Positions 20,045 through 28,533 of a DNA stretch of 48,718 bases are shown one piece after another (position 1 is the stretch's first letter; each line of letters begins with the position of its first letter). The DNA comes from Turicibacter sp. (GTDB lineage: Bacteria; Bacillota; Clostridia; Lachnospirales; WQUN01): the NCBI GenBank assembly GCA_009778175.1, contig WRKH01000320.1:1-48718 (forward strand), read 5' to 3'. Position numbers and translations under genes: made by a program. Below the pieces are notes generated by a model. It was not told the origin of the DNA, did not search any database, and saw only the letters and a program-made list of their open reading frames with translations.

Positions 20045-20180
20045 TATAATCTCCTCTTTCTTGTGGTTTGACGGAAAGTTTGACGGCGATAAAGGGATTG
20101 AGGTTATATGCAACAAAAATAAGCAAAGTTAAGCACAGAGGGAATTTTGCTATGGACATGATAACACAAAAGACATGGTG

Positions 20181-20330
20181 CAAGCAAAAATATCGTGAAA
20201 AAATTTTAAAATTTATAGGGCAAGCAAGCATATCGTGAAAAAATTTTAAAATTTATGGGGCAAGCGAGCATATCGTGAAAAAATTTTAAAATTTATGGGG
20301 CAAGCAAAAATATCTTGAAAATTTAAAATT
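20181..20330. repeat. 40-bp iterons, three full copies plus one degenerate
   Basis: caagcRagcatatcgtgaaaaaattttaaaatttatgggg at 20181, 20221, 20261; degenerate from 20301. Confidence 0.92.
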
Positions 20331-20335
20331 TTTTG

Positions 20336-20364
20336 TTGCAATATTTTTGGGCATTGTGTATAAT
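20336..20364 (+). promoter_or_regulatory. Near-consensus sigma-70/A promoter facing the right inverted repeat
   Basis: TTGCAA - 17 nt - TATAAT. Confidence 0.65.
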
Positions 20365-20443
20365 AGAAAAGTCGAAAAAATTTTGATTTACCTATTACAA
20401 TATTTATTGACGTTGTGCATATAGGTCTTGGGGTTTGTGGCGG

Positions 20444-20469
20444 TTTCGCAGAAATATCAATTCAACGAA
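20444..20469 (-). repeat. Right 26-bp inverted repeat
   Basis: tttcgcagaaatatcaattcaacgaa; reverse complement of 18715-18740. Confidence 0.93.
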
Positions 20470-20472
20470 GGC

Positions 20473-20501
20473 TTGTAAAAAATGGCAAGCTGTGATATAC
20501 T
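20473..20501 (+). promoter_or_regulatory. Candidate promoter for the ThyX-like gene
   Basis: TTGTAA - 17 nt - TATACT. Confidence 0.5.
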
Positions 20502-20528
20502 TGAGAAGTACAAGGAGATAGTGCATAT

Positions 20529-20566
20529 CGCCTTTTTATTTTGAGTAGAGCAAAAGGCGTTTTTTT
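20529..20566 (+). terminator. Intrinsic terminator/attenuator in leader of the ThyX-like gene
   Basis: cgcctttt ... aaaaggcg followed by 7 T, between promoter and ATG 20602. Confidence 0.6.
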
Positions 20567-20601
20567 GTGAACCTTACGGAAATGAATATGTGGAGGAAAA
20601 A

Positions 20602-21324
20602 ATGAAAGTACATCTAAACAAAATCAGCGGCATAGCGGACGCAATCGTCTCATTACACATGAGCAAACGAAGTTGGAGCCGCACCGCCGAGCAGGATATT
20701 TACGCCATTTGCGATGCGGCACTCGACCAAAACGGCAAGCTAAACGCCGCCTGCGACACGGAAACGGCGGCAAAATTCCAGGATTACATGAATATGTTAG
20801 TAAAATGGGGACGAAAGCACACGACTTTATTAAGGTACGTGGATTTTACCTGCACGGTCGAGGGGATGCACCGTGGCGGTCAGGACGACTGGGATGCACA
20901 CGCCAAACGCTTTAATAATCGTATTTTGCGTTCTAGCACTCGGCTTGCTAGTTTTGATTATGAGATGTCGGATTGGTATGTGGGCAAAATTATCCCCACG
21001 GATTCGGTTTTGGCGGATTTGGGCATAGAGTTGCCCGAGCGTATCGAAAAAGACGGCGTTTTTTATACCAAGGCGGTCAACGGATATATCCGTGAGGACT
21101 TGGCGAGTCAAAACGACGTTAAGCGGGGTTTGTATATGTTGAGTATACCGAGCAATTTTATATTCAAATGCGATATAACCGAATGGAGTCATGTTTACAA
21201 GGAGCGTGGCGAGGCTGGGACGGCACATCCCGAGGTGAAGGAGTGTTGCGAGGGGATAGCGGATCAGCTTGTGGGGGCGCATTTGCAGTTTGATCGCAAG
21301 CTGTTTGAAAGCATAATAAACTGA
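20602..21324 (+). CDS. Divergent ThyX-like (flavin-dependent thymidylate synthase-like) protein
   Basis: RBS GGAGG before ATG 20602; HTTLLRYVDFTCTVEGM and GTAHPEVKECCEGIADQL segments resemble ThyX; no RHRxxS motif seen. Confidence 0.45.
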   Translation: MKVHLNKISGIADAIVSLHMSKRSWSRTAEQDIYAICDAALDQNGKLNAACDTETAAKFQDYMNMLVKWGRKHTTLLRYVDFTCTVEGMHRGGQDDWDAHAKRFNNRILRSSTRLASFDYEMSDWYVGKIIPTDSVLADLGIELPERIEKDGVFYTKAVNGYIREDLASQNDVKRGLYMLSIPSNFIFKCDITEWSHVYKERGEAGTAHPEVKECCEGIADQLVGAHLQFDRKLFESIIN

Positions 21325-21435
21325 CGGGCGGCATTATAAGCAGGTCGAAGTACATTCAACGACATGAAAACGTGAATTTTTACGATTAATGCTATGCCTT
21401 AACTAAAAACTCAACCCAATAAAAATCCCAAAAAT

Positions 21436-21508
21436 GTGCAGTCCAGAGCCGCACCCTAGCGGCAAGACGGTCTTGTGCCAGTGCGGGACAAAGCCCCACG
21501 GCCTTAAA
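21436..21508. repeat. Dispersed modular hairpin repeat, copy 2
   Basis: cggcaagacggtcttgtgcc module and agccccacggccttaaa end. Confidence 0.75.
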
Positions 21509-22118
21509 CTAATGCTATTGAATTGCTGCCGATTACATTTTTCCACACGACCTTTTTTCGTGCGATTATCTTTTTCAAAATTCTATCAGAATTTTTGTTG
21601 TGCCACCAATCAGGGCGTTTGCTGTAGCTTTGCAAAGGGTACTTTGTCTTTAGCTCTCGACCCAGTATGCTGTCCTCAGAATAGAACAAAAACCCCTTGT
21701 AATCAATGCAATTCACCTTAATAGCACCGCTTTTTTTAATACCAAACACGTAAGATGGCACATCTATCGATACATAACTTATGCCCCTAATCCGCAAGAT
21801 AGACTCCTCGGTCTCTCTACCTATGTAGAGTTCGTACAAAATACCTAAATCTAAGCTGGCTGCGGCAAATTCAATGGCTTTGGTTGAATAAAAAGCGGTA
21901 AGCTGAAAAGATGCCGCCGTGTGGTGATACTCGCTCGGCATGACATACTCATTCTTACAAAGCCACTTGAAAAAGGTAACAGTTTGATAGAAGCCGTGTT
22001 TATACAATGTTTCCTGAGTGATTTTAGACATGGCAAACATACCGCGACTATATGCTTTTTCAGCGTTTGCACTCATGTCTCTTTTTCCATCCAAATAACT
22101 CATAAATTCTCCATCCAT
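21504..22118 (-). CDS. Hypothetical protein (204 aa)
   Basis: Uninterrupted ORF, GITGS-like composition not diagnostic; no family recognised. Confidence 0.55.
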   Translation of the reverse strand: MDGEFMSYLDGKRDMSANAEKAYSRGMFAMSKITQETLYKHGFYQTVTFFKWLCKNEYVMPSEYHHTAASFQLTAFYSTKAIEFAAASLDLGILYELYIGRETEESILRIRGISYVSIDVPSYVFGIKKSGAIKVNCIDYKGFLFYSEDSILGRELKTKYPLQSYSKRPDWWHNKNSDRILKKIIARKKVVWKNVIGSNSIALV

Positions 22119-22256
22119 TATAGTCTACTTATACCATTTTACACAAGGCTTTATCTTTTGTCAAGTCCATTTTGCGATACTTTCCAAAATAAATTTGAGT
22201 GTGCCGCAATATTTTGTTATAATGGGGATGTCGCAAACAAGTTGAACCTTTTAAAA

Positions 22257-22306
22257 GTGCGGGTCTGGAGGCACAGCGGGGTGTGGGGCAGATTCCCACG
22301 GTTTTG
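22257..22306. repeat. Dispersed modular hairpin repeat, copy 3
   Basis: gtgcgggtctggaggcacagcggggtgtggggcagattcccacggttt, upstream of clpS. Confidence 0.75.
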
Positions 22307-22323
22307 AATGATGAGGTGGAAAG

Positions 22324-22629
22324 ATGGAACGAGAAGGCAGTGTAAGCACTATTGCAAAAACGCATTATAAAGAGCCCAATATGTACTCTGTAATCCTGCA
22401 CAATGATGATATTACAAGTATGGACTTTGTGGTGGAGCTACTTGTGAAGGTTTTTCATAAAAGTTCTGTGGAGGCATCCGATATTATGATGACCGTACAT
22501 AATGAAAATAAGGGGATAGCGGGCGTATATACATACGATATAGCTCTAACGAAAAAAACCCAAGCGGATATAATGTCGGAAAAACGGGGTTTCCCATTAA
22601 AATTGACGGTGGAAGAAAATGGAATTTGA
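22324..22629 (+). CDS. clpS: ATP-dependent Clp protease adaptor ClpS
   Basis: MYSVILHNDDITSMDFVVELLVKVFHKS...; next to clpA. Confidence 0.93.
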   Translation: MEREGSVSTIAKTHYKEPNMYSVILHNDDITSMDFVVELLVKVFHKSSVEASDIMMTVHNENKGIAGVYTYDIALTKKTQADIMSEKRGFPLKLTVEENGI

Positions 22630-24796
22630 TCAGCTGATGGGCCAAGTCTACATCGTTGCCGTGAACGAGGCACGGTTGAGCGGCCATGAATTTATCACGC
22701 CAGAGCTTTTCCTGTATAGCATAATCCTGTTTGATGTGGGTAAGGAGCTTTTGGAATCGCATGGCGTTAATGTAGCGAATACGATAGAAGATTTGCAAGA
22801 ATTTTTGAATAATTTCATGCCTTCAAACCAGAATGAAACGCCAACGGATTCATACGGCCTTATAAAATTATTTGAATTTGCGACAACAACCGCCGCAAGC
22901 GTTAATCGTAAAGTTGTAACGCTAAGCGATTTTGTAAACGCCATTTTTTACTTGCAAGAATCACACGCACAATATATTCTGCTGAAAAATGGTTTCGATC
23001 GATTTGCACCCATCAAAAGGAACGCCAAAAAACCAGCCAAAGAGAAGTCGGAGATAAAGTATGCGGCAGATTTATGCCAAATGGCTCGAGAAAATCGGCT
23101 TGATCCGTTAATTGGCAGGGAAGACGTAATCGAACGCACGATACACGTTCTATGCAGAAGGCTTAAGAATAACCCCATGCACGTGGGCGACCCAGGTGTT
23201 GGAAAGACTGCAATCGCGGAAGGCTTGGCACAGCATATTGTAGCGGGCAAAGTCCCCAAAATCCTCAAAGAGGCACAAATTTTGCGTGTTGACATGGGGG
23301 CTTTGTTGGCGGGAACACGGTACAGGGGCGAATTTGAGGAGCGTTTAGTGAAACTACTGGAGGCGGTGGAAAAGCTAAAAAAGCCCATTTTATATATAGA
23401 TGAAATACACGCTGTGGTCGGGGCTGGGGCAGTTTCTGGCGGCGGGATGGATGCAACCGACATCATAAAGCCATATCTTTCCAGGGGCGACATACGTTTT
23501 ATCGGCTCCACTACTTTTGACGACTTCAAAAAATATTTTGAAAAGGATAGGGCACTTGTACGCCGTTTTCAGCGTATAGATTTAAGCGAGCCGTCAACCG
23601 ATGAATGTATCAAGATTCTATCGGGTATAAAGGATCGCTATGAGTCTTTTCATGGGGTAAAATATAGCGAGGATACGCTGAAATTAATCGTGAATTTAAG
23701 TTCAAAACATATGCACGAACGCAAACTGCCAGACAAGGCAATAGATGTAATGGACGAAGTAGGCGTTATGGTCTCCTTGCGAGGGCAATCTAAGGTTTCC
23801 GAAAGCCATGTGGAGCGTACGGTAGCACAGATGGCAAAAGTGCCGATAAATTCAGTTACCAGCTCAGAAAAAGAATTGCTAAAAGGGTTGGAAGCCAACC
23901 TAAATGCACATATTTTTGGCCAAGAAGAGGCGACCGCCGCCTTAACACAACATATTATGACGGCACGGAGCGGGTTGGGCGAAAAGGATAAACCTGTAGC
24001 CAACTTATTATTCGTCGGGCCAACTGGGGTTGGTAAAACAGAGATAGCCAAAAAATTAGCTGATATTCTAGGCATTGCATTAATACGTTTTGACATGAGC
24101 GAATATCAAGAACGTCATGCAGTAGCTAGATTGATAGGTTCTCCTCCTGGGTATGTGGGTTTTGAAGAGGGAGGGCTTTTGACCGAGTCCATACGTCGCA
24201 CACCGCACGCTGTATTGTTACTAGATGAGATTGAAAAGGCACATTTGGACATATTAAATGTATTGCTACAGGTTATGGATTACGGCAGACTTACTGACAA
24301 TTCGGGGCGGCAGGCGAGTTTTTCGGATATAATTCTTATAATGACATCAAATGCTGGTGCAGTTGATTTGGAGAAAAAAACCATTGGTTTTGGCAATGAT
24401 TTTAATACAAAGGCGATAGACACGGCGGTTGACAAATTTTTCAGCCCAGAGTTTCGCAACCGCTTAGACGGGGTATTGAAATTCAACCCTGTAGATGAAA
24501 AAATGGCGGCATTGATAACGGACAAGGCTATGCGTGAATTAAACGATAAGCTAAAAGCCAAAAATGTAACCCTAACAGCCACAAAGACGGCATTGGATTA
24601 CATTGCAAGGAAAGGGTTATCCAAGACATACGGTGCAAGGGAGATAATTCGCACCATAGACAGCGATATAAAAAAGCTACTGGTAAACGAACTTCTATTC
24701 GGCAGACTGGAGGGCGGCGGCACAGCCAAGCTAGTTTGGGACAAAAAGAACGAAAGTTTCAACATACGCATATCAAACAAAAAGCCACAGTCTTAA
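22619..24796 (+). CDS. clpA: ATP-dependent Clp protease ATP-binding subunit ClpA
   Basis: Two AAA modules (GDPGVGKTAIAEGL; GPTGVGKTEIAKKL), overlaps clpS. Confidence 0.95.
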   Translation: MEFDQLMGQVYIVAVNEARLSGHEFITPELFLYSIILFDVGKELLESHGVNVANTIEDLQEFLNNFMPSNQNETPTDSYGLIKLFEFATTTAASVNRKVVTLSDFVNAIFYLQESHAQYILLKNGFDRFAPIKRNAKKPAKEKSEIKYAADLCQMARENRLDPLIGREDVIERTIHVLCRRLKNNPMHVGDPGVGKTAIAEGLAQHIVAGKVPKILKEAQILRVDMGALLAGTRYRGEFEERLVKLLEAVEKLKKPILYIDEIHAVVGAGAVSGGGMDATDIIKPYLSRGDIRFIGSTTFDDFKKYFEKDRALVRRFQRIDLSEPSTDECIKILSGIKDRYESFHGVKYSEDTLKLIVNLSSKHMHERKLPDKAIDVMDEVGVMVSLRGQSKVSESHVERTVAQMAKVPINSVTSSEKELLKGLEANLNAHIFGQEEATAALTQHIMTARSGLGEKDKPVANLLFVGPTGVGKTEIAKKLADILGIALIRFDMSEYQERHAVARLIGSPPGYVGFEEGGLLTESIRRTPHAVLLLDEIEKAHLDILNVLLQVMDYGRLTDNSGRQASFSDIILIMTSNAGAVDLEKKTIGFGNDFNTKAIDTAVDKFFSPEFRNRLDGVLKFNPVDEKMAALITDKAMRELNDKLKAKNVTLTATKTALDYIARKGLSKTYGAREIIRTIDSDIKKLLVNELLFGRLEGGGTAKLVWDKKNESFNIRISNKKPQS

Positions 24797-24850
24797 AACC
24801 GTGGGGCTCTGCCCCACACCCCGCAAGGGGCGCGCCCCTTGACCCGCTCA
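24788..24850. repeat. Dispersed modular hairpin repeat, copy 4
   Basis: ttaaaaccgtggggctctgccccacaccccgcaaggggcgcgccccttgacccgc. Confidence 0.85.
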
Positions 24851-24991
24851 TTTTTATTGGTTTTTTTGTGCGTGTTCAATATCTCGCTGTTATTGGCTTT
24901 GGCGAATTGTTCATAAAAAGCAGAACGAAAAAAGCAACAAAACAAAACAGACCTGCCCCAATACTACCACCATAGCATAACCAATATAAAA

Positions 24992-25113
24992 CGAGCGGGT
25001 CTGGGGGCACGCCCCCAGCGGCAAGACGGTCTTGTGCCAGGTGTGGGGGCGACTGGTGTCCAGTGGACACCGTTTAGGCGTTGCGAGTAGCACCAGAGCC
25101 CCACGGTTTTAGG
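24992..25113. repeat. Dispersed modular hairpin repeat, copy 5 (with extra module)
   Basis: gagcgggtctgggggcacgcccccagcggcaagacggtcttgtgcc...ggtgtccagtggacacc...agccccacggtttta. Confidence 0.85.
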
Positions 25114-25115
25114 TT

Positions 25116-25526
25116 TTACATACTGGCCTTGTTGTCTAGTGGTTTTTTGTCGGGATCTTGTTTGGCTAGTTTCATTGCCTCTTTCCAAGTGTCTCGTAAG
25201 CTGCGTAAATGGTCTCGTACCTCGATTAGTATCTCCACATCTTTTTTAATGTTTGCCGTTACTAGTCGGCGGTGTAGATAATCGTATATCTGATCTAGTT
25301 GCCCAGATATGTCGTGTGTCCTGTCCAGCGTTATCTGAAATTCACGCACAATATTTTGAACCCTTAGTATCGCCTCGTTAGTCTTTACGTGATCTTTGTT
25401 TTCAATAGCAGCAAGTGCCTGATTGCAAAATTTAACCGCACCGTCAAAAAGCATGAGCGTCAGCTCCTCTTTGGTCGCAGTATTTATAGCATGATTTTTG
25501 TACTTTTCATATGGATTTTTTTGCAT
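25116..25526 (-). CDS. fliS: Flagellar export chaperone FliS
   Basis: NPYEKYKNHAINTATKEELTLMLFDGAVKF... Confidence 0.92.
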   Translation of the reverse strand: MQKNPYEKYKNHAINTATKEELTLMLFDGAVKFCNQALAAIENKDHVKTNEAILRVQNIVREFQITLDRTHDISGQLDQIYDYLHRRLVTANIKKDVEILIEVRDHLRSLRDTWKEAMKLAKQDPDKKPLDNKASM

Positions 25527-25562
25527 AAATATCTCCTATCTTTTGCAATACAGGTTTTACAG

Positions 25563-25961
25563 CTAAGCCGTGGTATCAAGCAGCAACCCTGCCAACTCAT
25601 TCATTCTAGCCACAATATCTAGCCTCGATTCTGGTGGTATTTCCCGCAATATCTCGTTGGTTTCATCATCTATTACCTGCACCAAAAATCTGTTTGTAGG
25701 CTCATGAACATCGATATTCAAACTAAAATGCGTAAAATTCAGCGATTGGTTGACTGCTGCTATATAGCTGTTCATAGCACTCTCTGTTATATCTCTATCG
25801 GTAAAGGGGATGGGTACGCTAATGGCTGCCAAATTTGGCGGCGTGGCTCTAGCTGATGCAATTTCCGTTCTTGTACCCTCTCTTTGCCCTCTCTGTGTCC
25901 TTTGATGAGCTTCAATATTAGCTCTCGTTATTCCGCTTCCCTGCAATATAGTAGCTTCCAT
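25563..25961 (-). CDS. flaG: FlaG family flagellar protein
   Basis: LNFTHFSLNIDVHEPTNRFLVQVIDDETNEILREIPPE. Confidence 0.85.
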   Translation of the reverse strand: MEATILQGSGITRANIEAHQRTQRGQREGTRTEIASARATPPNLAAISVPIPFTDRDITESAMNSYIAAVNQSLNFTHFSLNIDVHEPTNRFLVQVIDDETNEILREIPPESRLDIVARMNELAGLLLDTTA

Positions 25962-26183
25962 GCTCTTTTCCTCCTCATTTGCCTAAAAAGGTAAAATTTT
26001 GATTTTCAAATTGGCGACACATCCGCTTTAACCTCTACAAAAACATTATATAACGGGCATTATATGTTTGTCAAGCCTCGTGTGCAAATTTTAACAGTGA
26101 AAAACCATGACCTCCCACAACCAACTTCGTATATCTCATTATACATCAACAAAAAGTTGATACAAGAAAAGGAGCTACATAAT

Positions 26184-27179
26184 ATGGAAAACAACCAAGA
26201 AAATCAAGGCGGGCAGGAATTTACAAACCACCCGTCAAAAAAATCAAGAACCAGAATAGTCTCTATAGCAATCCTTGCTTTGGTGGCAATCTATACGCTA
26301 ATTTTTGGTTTCGGCATCGCACGGGGAATTTGGGATTCTCTGCGGGGATATTCTATAATGACGGAGGCTATTCCTGAACATTCCCCCATACCCGAGGACG
26401 GCATCAGAGTAACCCAATCCAACCTCAACCTCTCGGTTGACGTAGTCAGCTCAAGGGTGGAAATCGAAACGCATAGCCAGCCATATACGCTTGTCGTTTA
26501 CGTTCCGCATAGATCGAACCAATCGGAATTGCCTACGTACAGCTTAGACGGTTCACATTTGGAAATAATACAACGTCCCCCAAGCAATTCAAGATTAGTC
26601 AACCGAACGGGAGTCCTTACCATTTTTATCCCACAAGACACAGACGACGTATTTGATTTTCTAAACATCGGAACGGTGAGCGGCAGGGTAAGTCTTGCAG
26701 GTAGCCGCAACTTTAATCTGGCAGGAATCGTCCAAATTTCCAGCACGAGCGGTCGCATAAGCACACAGGATTTTTCAACGGACAATATTTTTTTGAACAC
26801 GGTATCAGGGGGCGTGAGTCTCAACAACATTTTAGCGGGAGAGATTAACGCAGGCTCGACCTCGGGGAGCGTAACTGCCGATTACATCAATGCTGACAGC
26901 ATAGATTTACGCAACACATCGGGCAGCGTTAGAGCCAGCAACATAATCGCTCCAACGGTAAATGCGTCAAGCACTTCTGGAAGTGTAAGGTTACAAAACC
27001 TAGAGACAGACAGTCTCGTTGCCATCTCCACTTCGGGCAGAATAACTCTAGAAGACTCCACCATAACTGGTCCTCTAACTGCCGCATCCACCTCAGGCAG
27101 CATAAACCTAAACAACGTAAACGCCAACCAAAACTCAACCTCCCTAACCACAACCACTGGCAGAATAACCAACAACTAA
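26184..27179 (+). CDS. Membrane-anchored DUF4097-like beta-solenoid protein
   Basis: Single TM, repeated STSGSV/TSGRI units; ATG 26184 with AAAGGAG. Confidence 0.78.
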   Translation: MENNQENQGGQEFTNHPSKKSRTRIVSIAILALVAIYTLIFGFGIARGIWDSLRGYSIMTEAIPEHSPIPEDGIRVTQSNLNLSVDVVSSRVEIETHSQPYTLVVYVPHRSNQSELPTYSLDGSHLEIIQRPPSNSRLVNRTGVLTIFIPQDTDDVFDFLNIGTVSGRVSLAGSRNFNLAGIVQISSTSGRISTQDFSTDNIFLNTVSGGVSLNNILAGEINAGSTSGSVTADYINADSIDLRNTSGSVRASNIIAPTVNASSTSGSVRLQNLETDSLVAISTSGRITLEDSTITGPLTAASTSGSINLNNVNANQNSTSLTTTTGRITNN

Positions 27180-27285
27180 GACCGTGGGGCTCTGCCCCAC
27201 CTCCCCGCAAGGGGGCTAGCCCCCTTGTTTCTCCGAAAACGCCTAAACGGTGTCCGCAGGACACCAGGCGCCCCCCAACATTCGC
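27178..27285. repeat. Dispersed modular hairpin repeat, copy 6 (with extra module)
   Basis: accgtggggctctgccccacctccccgcaagggggctagccccctt...cctaaacggtgtccgcaggacaccaggcg. Confidence 0.85.
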
Positions 27286-27330
27286 TCTTTTTTGTTATCT
27301 TGGTTAAGCAATTGGGGGTTGCAATTTTTT

Positions 27331-27358
27331 CCGTAGGGGCGGATATTATCCGCCCGCT
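27331..27358. repeat. Short copy of the gtaggggcggata-tatccgccc palindromic repeat
   Basis: cgtaggggcggatattatccgcccgcta; related to 9376-9450; overlaps the 3' end of the RCC1-like CDS. Confidence 0.7.
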
Positions 27359-28533
27359 ATCAACACTGGAAACCAATCATCCAAAAAATCTAGGTTATCG
27401 GCTTTTGAACGTCTCAACCATTCGGGGTCGGTGCAGACGGACAGTAGGCGGCTTTCTTCCGTTAGGGCGATGAGCCGCTTGTATTTGCCGTATATGGCGG
27501 AAACATTAGACCAATTATCTGCGGCGGTAATTTTGCGGGGCGTGCTGCGATCGTATGGAAGGATTCGCACCGTCCCGTCTTTTCGTAATATTGCAAAACC
27601 GTCCGATAAATCCACTATCGAGACGACATCATTGATGGCGGCGAAATAGCTGTCGGGATAGCCCATTTTATAGATTTTTCCATTGTTTTTCAAGACGATG
27701 CTCCCGTTTACATAGGTGGAGATTATCTGCACTACGTCCGTAAGGGAATTTGCCCATTCTTCCTCTTCCCAACCTGCCGCAGAGGTCGCTACCGAGCCGT
27801 CATGCCGCAAGCCGTACACGCCCTCGGGGTGCTTGGCTATGGATTTTATATTTTTGAAATGGGAAAGGTCAAAGCCTGATTTTCCAACGGAAAAAGCCGC
27901 ACCGTCCACGTCCACGCAAACCGTGTCGTCGTCGAATGCGTAAATCGAAGAGATGTTCGCCATACGAGCTACATCGCATTGGTCAAAGGTGTTTCTGCCC
28001 GTGGCTAGGACATTGTTTGCGGTTGGGAGGTCTAGGAGGGCGACCGTATGGGCATTGCCAGCCGCTATGGAGACCACGTTTCGCCAGTCCCCGACATCGC
28101 ATTGCAGGAAATCATTTTCGCCCGCCGCTATTGCCGTGCCGTCTTGCAAAACGGCGACCGTATGCGACATTCCCAACGCCACCGAGGCGGAGCTGGTTTT
28201 ACGGTTGGAAAAGCTGGAAAAATTAGAAAGTTCCTTAAATTGCAAATCCTGATGCGAAACGCCCATAACTTCGGCAAAAACAGAGGTTATCCACGCAGCC
28301 GCATTTGCCTCTATGCTGAAATCCTCCCTCAATCGGCGTACTGCAAGGGTAACGGAATTGTTTTTTAGTGCATCATAACCGCCCGATTCTATAAAATGCC
28401 TCGCAAGCAGGCGATTCCTCGGGTTATCAACGGCAAAATCCATTAAAATAGCATTGGCTCGCTGGGCGTTTCGGAACACCTCTTCGCCGTACTCGGCGAG
28501 CATTTTGCGTATAATTTCTGAAAATTCACTCAT
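27346..28533 (-). CDS. RCC1-repeat-like (beta-propeller) protein
   Basis: Repeated SVALGMSHTVAVLQDGTAIAAGEND..., SIAAGNAHTVALL...; ATG 28533 overlaps upstream stop (ATGA). Confidence 0.7.
   Translation of the reverse strand: MSEFSEIIRKMLAEYGEEVFRNAQRANAILMDFAVDNPRNRLLARHFIESGGYDALKNNSVTLAVRRLREDFSIEANAAAWITSVFAEVMGVSHQDLQFKELSNFSSFSNRKTSSASVALGMSHTVAVLQDGTAIAAGENDFLQCDVGDWRNVVSIAAGNAHTVALLDLPTANNVLATGRNTFDQCDVARMANISSIYAFDDDTVCVDVDGAAFSVGKSGFDLSHFKNIKSIAKHPEGVYGLRHDGSVATSAAGWEEEEWANSLTDVVQIISTYVNGSIVLKNNGKIYKMGYPDSYFAAINDVVSIVDLSDGFAILRKDGTVRILPYDRSTPRKITAADNWSNVSAIYGKYKRLIALTEESRLLSVCTDPEWLRRSKADNLDFLDDWFPVLIAGG

Noticed and set aside
20181-20330. Possible CRISPR array
   Set aside because: Units are contiguous 40-bp iterons with no unique spacers and no cas genes nearby.
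18715-20469. Simple IS element with terminal inverted repeats
   Set aside because: The enzyme is a tyrosine recombinase, not a DDE transposase, no target-site duplication was evident at the ends, and the repeats resemble core sites; kept as an alternative only.
22948-23529. 193-aa minus-strand ORF inside clpA
   Set aside because: Antisense to a highly conserved AAA module; composition is a by-product of clpA codon usage.
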